Of a stretch of DNA of 36,080 nt, positions 31,344 through 36,080 are shown piece after piece. The notes below the pieces were generated by a model, which saw only the letters and a list, made by a program, of their open reading frames with translations, did no database searches and had not been told where the DNA came from. The position numbers and the translations under genes were made by a program. Positions within the stretch are counted from its first letter, which is position 1; every line of letters begins with the position of its first letter. Source of the DNA: Bdellovibrionota bacterium (GTDB taxonomy: Bacteria; Bdellovibrionota; Bdellovibrionia; Bdellovibrionales; JAMPXM01); the NCBI GenBank assembly GCA_963170185.1, contig CAUJGS010000012.1, positions 1-36,080 on the forward strand. The letters run 5' to 3'.

Positions 31344-32819
31344 TTGTCCGCATCTACTACTAAGAATGTTCGAGTTCGTTTTGCTCCAAGCCCGACGGGT
31401 TATCTTCACGTCGGTGGCGCACGTACGGCTCTCTATAACTTCCTCTATGCAAAACGTTTTGGCGGACAGTTCATTCTTCGCGTCGAAGACACCGATCTCG
31501 AGCGCTCGACGGAAGAGTCGATGCGTATGCAGATCGAAGATTTGAAGTGGTTGGATCTTGGTTGGGATGAAGGACCAAATCCTGCGGATTATTCTGATAT
31601 GGGACCTTACGGTCCTTATCGTCAGAGTCGTCGCAAAGAGATCTACATGGATTACGCCAATCGTCTTTTAGAGGCCGGGCACGCGTACTATGATTTCCGC
31701 ACCGATGCCGAGCTTGATGCGATCAAAGATGCTTTGGTGAAAGCGGGAAAACCACCGCAAATCGATGCGCCAAAAGACATGGTACCACTAGCGGAGGCGC
31801 GTAAGCGTGTGGCGGCTGGCGAACAAGCGGCGATTCGGTTTCACGTTAAAGAAAAGCGCGACTACGTTGTGCAAGACCTTGTACGCGGCGATGTGCGTTT
31901 TCCTTCGGACATGGTTGGCGACTTTGTCTGCATTCGTTCAAATGGAATGCCTGTCTACAATTTCTGCTGCGCCATTGACGATGCGTTGATGAAGATCACG
32001 CACGTGTTTCGCGCCGAAGAGCATCTTTCCAATACACTTCGCCAGATGATGATCTTTGAAGCGCTTGGTTTGGAGTCGCCACGCTTTGGTCACTTGTCGT
32101 TTATCTTAGGCTCGGACAAGCAGAAGCTTTCAAAGCGTCACGGCGCGACTTCGTGCCATGACTTTAAGGTGAAAGGGTATCTGCCCGAAGCGCTCAATAA
32201 CTTTATCTTGCTCTCTGGTTGGTCTTCGCCCGACGGTCGCGAGATCTTGTCTCGTGAAGAACAGATCAGTCTTTTCACGCACGAGCGATTCAACTCGGCA
32301 CCGGCGGTGTTTGATGAAACCAAGCTCTTGTGGATGAACTCGATGTACTTGCGTGCGCTTCCACATGACGAACTTTGGAAACGTATCGAGCCGTTTTTGA
32401 AAGAAGCGGGCCTTTCGATTCCGCAGGCCCAAGACGCCCAGTGGCGCGATCACGCTTTAACGGCGTTTAAGACATCGATGCAGACTTTGGCAGATGCGCC
32501 AAAACTTTTTGAGGCGTTGGATGATTCGAAGTTTGCTGTAAAGCCGGAAGCAGCCGAAGTAAAAGGCTGGCCAGAGTCGCAAAAAGTTTGGGCCGCATGG
32601 AAGGCCGAGCTTTCGAGCCACGCGGCAAACAAAATTTCGGAAACAGAATTCGCAGCGATGCAAGATCGCGTAAAAGAACAAGCCGGCGTAAAAGGGAAAC
32701 ATCTTTTTATGCCGATTCGCGTGGCCGTGATCGGGCAGCCGCACGGAACCGAGCTTAAGATCTTGGTTCCGTTACTAGATAAATCGTCGCTTCTTAAGCG
32801 CGTCGAGATGTGTCTGTAA
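31344..32819 (+). CDS. gltX: Glutamyl-tRNA synthetase GltX
   Basis: It charges tRNA-Glu, and in many bacteria without GlnRS also tRNA-Gln. Class I signature HVGG (22-25) lies in RFAPSPTGYLHVGGARTALY, and the KMSKS-like KLSKR is at 261-265. FILRVEDTDLERS, YNFCCAIDDALMKITHVFRAEEHLSN (landmarks FCCAIDDALMKITHV) and LGSDKQKLSKRHGA all match. The protein is 491 residues from TTG 31344, chosen because GGAGG sits five bases upstream and the conserved sequence begins eight residues later. A longer in-frame version starting at 31200 would run through the carD terminator and is not credible. cysS begins 20 bases after the stop. Confidence 0.95.
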   Translation: MSASTTKNVRVRFAPSPTGYLHVGGARTALYNFLYAKRFGGQFILRVEDTDLERSTEESMRMQIEDLKWLDLGWDEGPNPADYSDMGPYGPYRQSRRKEIYMDYANRLLEAGHAYYDFRTDAELDAIKDALVKAGKPPQIDAPKDMVPLAEARKRVAAGEQAAIRFHVKEKRDYVVQDLVRGDVRFPSDMVGDFVCIRSNGMPVYNFCCAIDDALMKITHVFRAEEHLSNTLRQMMIFEALGLESPRFGHLSFILGSDKQKLSKRHGATSCHDFKVKGYLPEALNNFILLSGWSSPDGREILSREEQISLFTHERFNSAPAVFDETKLLWMNSMYLRALPHDELWKRIEPFLKEAGLSIPQAQDAQWRDHALTAFKTSMQTLADAPKLFEALDDSKFAVKPEAAEVKGWPESQKVWAAWKAELSSHAANKISETEFAAMQDRVKEQAGVKGKHLFMPIRVAVIGQPHGTELKILVPLLDKSSLLKRVEMCL

Positions 32820-32839
32820 GTGTTGCCAAGGAGTAGGTA

Positions 32840-34297
32840 GTGGGACTGCAGATTTATAATACGTTGGTGAAGGACAAGGTCGAGTTTAAGCCTCTGAAAG
32901 AGGGTGAGGTCTCGATTTATGTGTGTGGTCCCACGGTTTACGATTTCCTTCACGTTGGAAACTTTCGTGGGCCTGTGTTCTTTAACCTTGTTCGCAATTG
33001 GTTAGAGAAAAAAGGCTACAAGGTAAAATACGTTTCTAACTTCACCGATATCGACGACAAGATTTTGGCGAGAAGTCTGAAAGAAAACGTCGATTCGCTG
33101 GTGATTAGCGAGCGCTACATCGGTGAGTATAAAACGGACTTTCAGAACCTTGGGCTTCGCGCGCATGACATGAACCCGAAGGTGACCGAGCATTTGGCGG
33201 ATATCGAGACGATGATCGCGAGACTTATCGAGAACGGAAAGGCCTACGAAGTCGACGGCGAAGTTTTGTACGCTGTTCGTAGCTTTGCCGAATACGGAAA
33301 GCTTTCTCGCCGAGACATCGACGACATGCGCACGGGAACGCGGGTCGAGCCGGGCGAAAAAAAGCGCGATGTTTTGGATTTTGCACTTTGGAAGCCGGCC
33401 AAGCCCGGCGAACAGTCGTGGCCATCTCGCTGGGGCGCAGGGCGCCCAGGGTGGCACATCGAGTGTTCGGCGATGGTGAAGGCGATCTTCGGCGACACGA
33501 TCGACATTCATGGTGGCGGAATGGATCTCATATTCCCGCACCACGAAAACGAAGTGGCACAGAGCGAAGGTGCTAGCGGGAAGCCATTTGTTAATAATTG
33601 GATGCATTGGAACATGATCAACTTTGGCGATCGCAAAATGTCGAAGTCGGTTGGCAATGTGCGCACGGCGCGCGAGTTCCTAAAGCAGTACAATGCCGAG
33701 ATCTACAAGTTCATGATTCTCTCGGTTCACTATCGAAGCATCAGCGATTTTTCGGATCAAGGTATCGAGCGAGCGATTGCGGGCCTAGCACGCGCGTACT
33801 CGGCGATGGCGCACGCCGAACGCCTGATGGCAGGCACGGTGATCGAGGGTGGAAAAGTAGCGACTTCGCTTTTAGACACCATGACAAAGGGAGCAGAGAA
33901 GCTGGGTTTGGCATTGGATGACGACTTCAATACGCCCGAGGCGTTCGCGGAAGTGTTCAATGTGATCCGTGCTTACAACGCGACAGTGAAGCCTGGAAAA
34001 CCAAACGCAGATTCTTTTGCGAACGCAAAAGCATTCTTGGTTTGGATGCGTGAGACGGGTTCGCTCTTTTCGCTCTATCAGCAGCCGGCAGTTCAGTTTT
34101 TGACAACGCTGGATGATATGTTGCTTTCACAAAAGGGCCTTCAGCGTCTTGAGATCGATACGAAGGTGCAAGCGCGTTGGGCTGCGAAGCAAGCCAAAGA
34201 TTTTGCGACAAGCGATAAGCTTCGCGATGAACTTGCGGCACTCGGTATTTCGATTTCGGACACGGCCGAAGGCACACGCTGGGAAGTGGCAAAGTAA
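32840..34297 (+). CDS. cysS: Cysteinyl-tRNA synthetase CysS
   Basis: It charges tRNA-Cys. The zinc-binding Cys29 and class I motif appear in [17 protein letters not shown] (HVGN at 38-41). [37 protein letters not shown] (the His and Glu that complete the zinc site) and KMSKS at 266-270 are all intact. The length of 485 is normal. The GTG start has AAGGAG nine bases upstream. The stop codon overlaps the uvrB start by one base (TAATG), so the two genes are coupled. gltX, cysS and uvrB probably form one transcript. Confidence 0.96.
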   Translation: MGLQIYNTLVKDKVEFKPLKEGEVSIYVCGPTVYDFLHVGNFRGPVFFNLVRNWLEKKGYKVKYVSNFTDIDDKILARSLKENVDSLVISERYIGEYKTDFQNLGLRAHDMNPKVTEHLADIETMIARLIENGKAYEVDGEVLYAVRSFAEYGKLSRRDIDDMRTGTRVEPGEKKRDVLDFALWKPAKPGEQSWPSRWGAGRPGWHIECSAMVKAIFGDTIDIHGGGMDLIFPHHENEVAQSEGASGKPFVNNWMHWNMINFGDRKMSKSVGNVRTAREFLKQYNAEIYKFMILSVHYRSISDFSDQGIERAIAGLARAYSAMAHAERLMAGTVIEGGKVATSLLDTMTKGAEKLGLALDDDFNTPEAFAEVFNVIRAYNATVKPGKPNADSFANAKAFLVWMRETGSLFSLYQQPAVQFLTTLDDMLLSQKGLQRLEIDTKVQARWAAKQAKDFATSDKLRDELAALGISISDTAEGTRWEVAK

Positions 34298-36080
34298 TGA
34301 GTTTACCTGGTGGGCGTCGGGCGCGTACACCCGTCGGGAATTTTAAGCTTAAAACCGAGATGAAGCCGGCTGGGGACCAGCCGCGCGCGATCAAAGAGAT
34401 GATCGATCATATCCAAGCGGGCACAAAACATCAGGTGCTCTTGGGCGCGACGGGTACGGGAAAGACGTTTGCCATGGCGAACGTCATTCAGCAGACAAAC
34501 CTTCCGACATTGATTCTAGCTCCCAACAAGACGCTTGCAGCGCAGCTCTATGCCGAGTTTAAAGAACTCTTCCCGGAAAACGCGGTCGAGTACTTTGTTT
34601 CTTACTACGATTACTACCAGCCAGAAGCCTATATTCCTTCGACTGATACCTTTATCGAAAAGGATTCGGCTATCAACGAGCAGATTGATCGCATGCGCCA
34701 CTCCGCCACGCGTTCGCTCTTTGATCGTCGTGACGTCATCATCGTGAGTTCGGTCTCGTGTATCTACGGTCTTGGTTCGCCGGAGGCGTACGAGGGCATG
34801 ATGATCCACATCGTGGTGGGAAGCGAAATGCGCCGCGATCATTTTCTTAGGGAACTCGTTCGCATTCAGTACGCGAGAAACGACATCGACTTTCATCGCG
34901 GAAAATTTCGAGTTCGCGGTGACATCATCGACATTCATCCGCCCTACGAAGAAGACCGCGTGATTCGTGTCGAGTTCTTTGGTGACTTCATCGAAAAGGT
35001 CTCGTGGATCGATCCATTGCGCGGAGAGGTTTTGGAAGATCTCGACCAAGTCGCGATTTATCCGGGTAGCCACTATGTGACCGATGAAGACCGCGCCAAA
35101 CAGGCGATCAAGACGATTCAAACCGAGCTTCTTGAGCGCCTCACGGAGATGAAGGCTCAGATGAAGCTTCTTGAGGCACAGCGCCTTGAGCAGCGCACGT
35201 ATTATGATATCGAGATGATGGAAGAGCTTGGTTTTTGCCAAGGGATCGAGAACTACTCTCGCCATCTAACGGGCCGGCAGCCAGGTGAACCGCCGCCGAC
35301 TCTTTTAGAGTACTTTCCGCCAGAGTTCTTGTGTTTTATCGACGAGAGCCACGTTACGGTTCCTCAGATCGGCGGGATGTATCGTGGCGACCGCGCCCGC
35401 AAGATGACGCTTGTGGATCATGGTTTCCGTCTGCCAAGTGCGCTTGATAACCGACCTTTGAACTTTCAAGAGTTTGAAAAACTCATGGACAATGTCGTCT
35501 ATGTTTCGGCGACGCCAGGACCCTACGAGCTTCAAAAGTCCGAGGGTTTGATCGTCGAACAGATTATTCGCCCGACGGGTCTTTTGGACCCCAATGTGGA
35601 AGTTCGCCCCGCCAAACACCAGGTTGACGATCTTTTAAAAGAGATCCGAGCGCGGATCGCAAAGAATGAACGTGTTCTGATCACGACGCTGACAAAACGT
35701 TCGTCGGAAGATTTGACCGAGTACTATGAGGGACTTGGGCTAAAGGTGAAGTACCTGCACAGCGATGTAAAGACGGTCGAGCGAACGGAGATCATTCGCG
35801 ATCTTCGCTTAGGGGTGTTTGATGTGTTGATCGGGATCAATCTTCTTCGTGAGGGTCTTGATATCCCGGAAGTGTCGCTGGTTGCGATCACGGATGCGGA
35901 TAAAGAAGGTTTCTTGCGAAGCGAACGAAGCTTGATTCAGACGATCGGGCGCGCGGCGAGAAACGCCGAAGGCTATGTGATTCTTTACGCCGACAATATG
36001 ACCGACTCCATGAAAAAGGCGATCGGCGAGACTCAGCGTCGTCGCGGGATTCAGGAAGCCTACAACAAAGAGCATGGGAT
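34297..36080 (+). CDS. uvrB: UvrABC excinuclease subunit UvrB, cut by the window end
   Basis: UvrB is the damage-verifying helicase-like subunit of nucleotide excision repair. The first 594 codons are present and the usual protein has about 670 residues, so the C-terminal UvrC-binding end is missing only because the window stops. Visible marks are Walker A GATGTGKT (50-57), the damage-binding beta-hairpin zone [20 protein letters not shown] (20 residues), [10 protein letters not shown], the helicase motif [18 protein letters not shown], and [13 protein letters not shown] with [10 protein letters not shown]. The start ATG overlaps the cysS stop. The reading is open on the plus strand to the last base. 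Confidence 0.97.
   Translation, partial: MSLPGGRRARTPVGNFKLKTEMKPAGDQPRAIKEMIDHIQAGTKHQVLLGATGTGKTFAMANVIQQTNLPTLILAPNKTLAAQLYAEFKELFPENAVEYFVSYYDYYQPEAYIPSTDTFIEKDSAINEQIDRMRHSATRSLFDRRDVIIVSSVSCIYGLGSPEAYEGMMIHIVVGSEMRRDHFLRELVRIQYARNDIDFHRGKFRVRGDIIDIHPPYEEDRVIRVEFFGDFIEKVSWIDPLRGEVLEDLDQVAIYPGSHYVTDEDRAKQAIKTIQTELLERLTEMKAQMKLLEAQRLEQRTYYDIEMMEELGFCQGIENYSRHLTGRQPGEPPPTLLEYFPPEFLCFIDESHVTVPQIGGMYRGDRARKMTLVDHGFRLPSALDNRPLNFQEFEKLMDNVVYVSATPGPYELQKSEGLIVEQIIRPTGLLDPNVEVRPAKHQVDDLLKEIRARIAKNERVLITTLTKRSSEDLTEYYEGLGLKVKYLHSDVKTVERTEIIRDLRLGVFDVLIGINLLREGLDIPEVSLVAITDADKEGFLRSERSLIQTIGRAARNAEGYVILYADNMTDSMKKAIGETQRRRGIQEAYNKEHG

Noticed and set aside
34516-35265. A 249-codon minus-strand frame inside uvrB
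   Set aside because: It is the shadow of the well-conserved uvrB coding strand.

Overview
The window looks like a chromosomal segment of a Gram-negative predatory or deep-branching lineage, most likely Bdellovibrionota (Bdellovibrio/Oligoflexia type). I infer this from gene content and order: queA, tgt-yajC-secD-secF-recJ, a CarD-type regulator, an HD-GYP protein, a large subtilase with the usual catalytic residues, many lipoproteins ending their signal in a Q-N-C motif, and frequent GTG/TTG starts. I ran no database search, so the lineage is inference. I see no insertion sequence, CRISPR array, rRNA or tRNA gene.

Layout. Positions 1-790 hold two tiny overlapping genes of unknown function, a stretch almost free of A, and a strong terminator. 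queA (793-2055) follows. A block at 2149-8039 then separates queA from tgt. Its first part, on the minus strand, is an electron-transfer-like set: a haem-motif outer-membrane barrel, a YceI protein, and two c-type cytochrome lipoproteins. Its second part, on the plus strand, is a 648-residue regulator-like protein and a small secreted protein. The queA/block junction carries a 21-bp direct repeat flanking a perfect hairpin.

From 8063 to 16133 there is a dense plus-strand run: tgt, yajC, secD, secF, recJ, a lysine-rich small protein, queC and a DUF366 protein. queA, tgt and queC belong to tRNA queuosine synthesis. YajC-SecD-SecF is the accessory module of the Sec translocon. RecJ is a DNA repair exonuclease. 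DUF366 directly behind queC is a candidate for an uncharacterised partner.

Positions 16306-17892 carry two tandem paralogous lipoproteins with low-complexity linkers and a conserved four-cysteine C-terminal domain; I cannot assign them to a described family. An Nfu-type iron-sulfur protein (minus strand) follows. Then come a class I aldolase overlapping lysS, and a lipoprotein with two rhodanese folds that have lost their catalytic cysteines. An HD-GYP protein (minus strand) has a duplicated 3' end, and recG diverges from it.

Positions 25521-29880 hold two convergent, dissimilar S8 proteases, the second with a degenerate catalytic triad and a pentanucleotide repeat upstream. After a gap of about 450 bases come a CarD-family regulator with a histone-H1-like N-terminal tail and a clear terminator. 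The window ends in gltX, cysS and uvrB; cysS and uvrB overlap, and uvrB runs off the edge.
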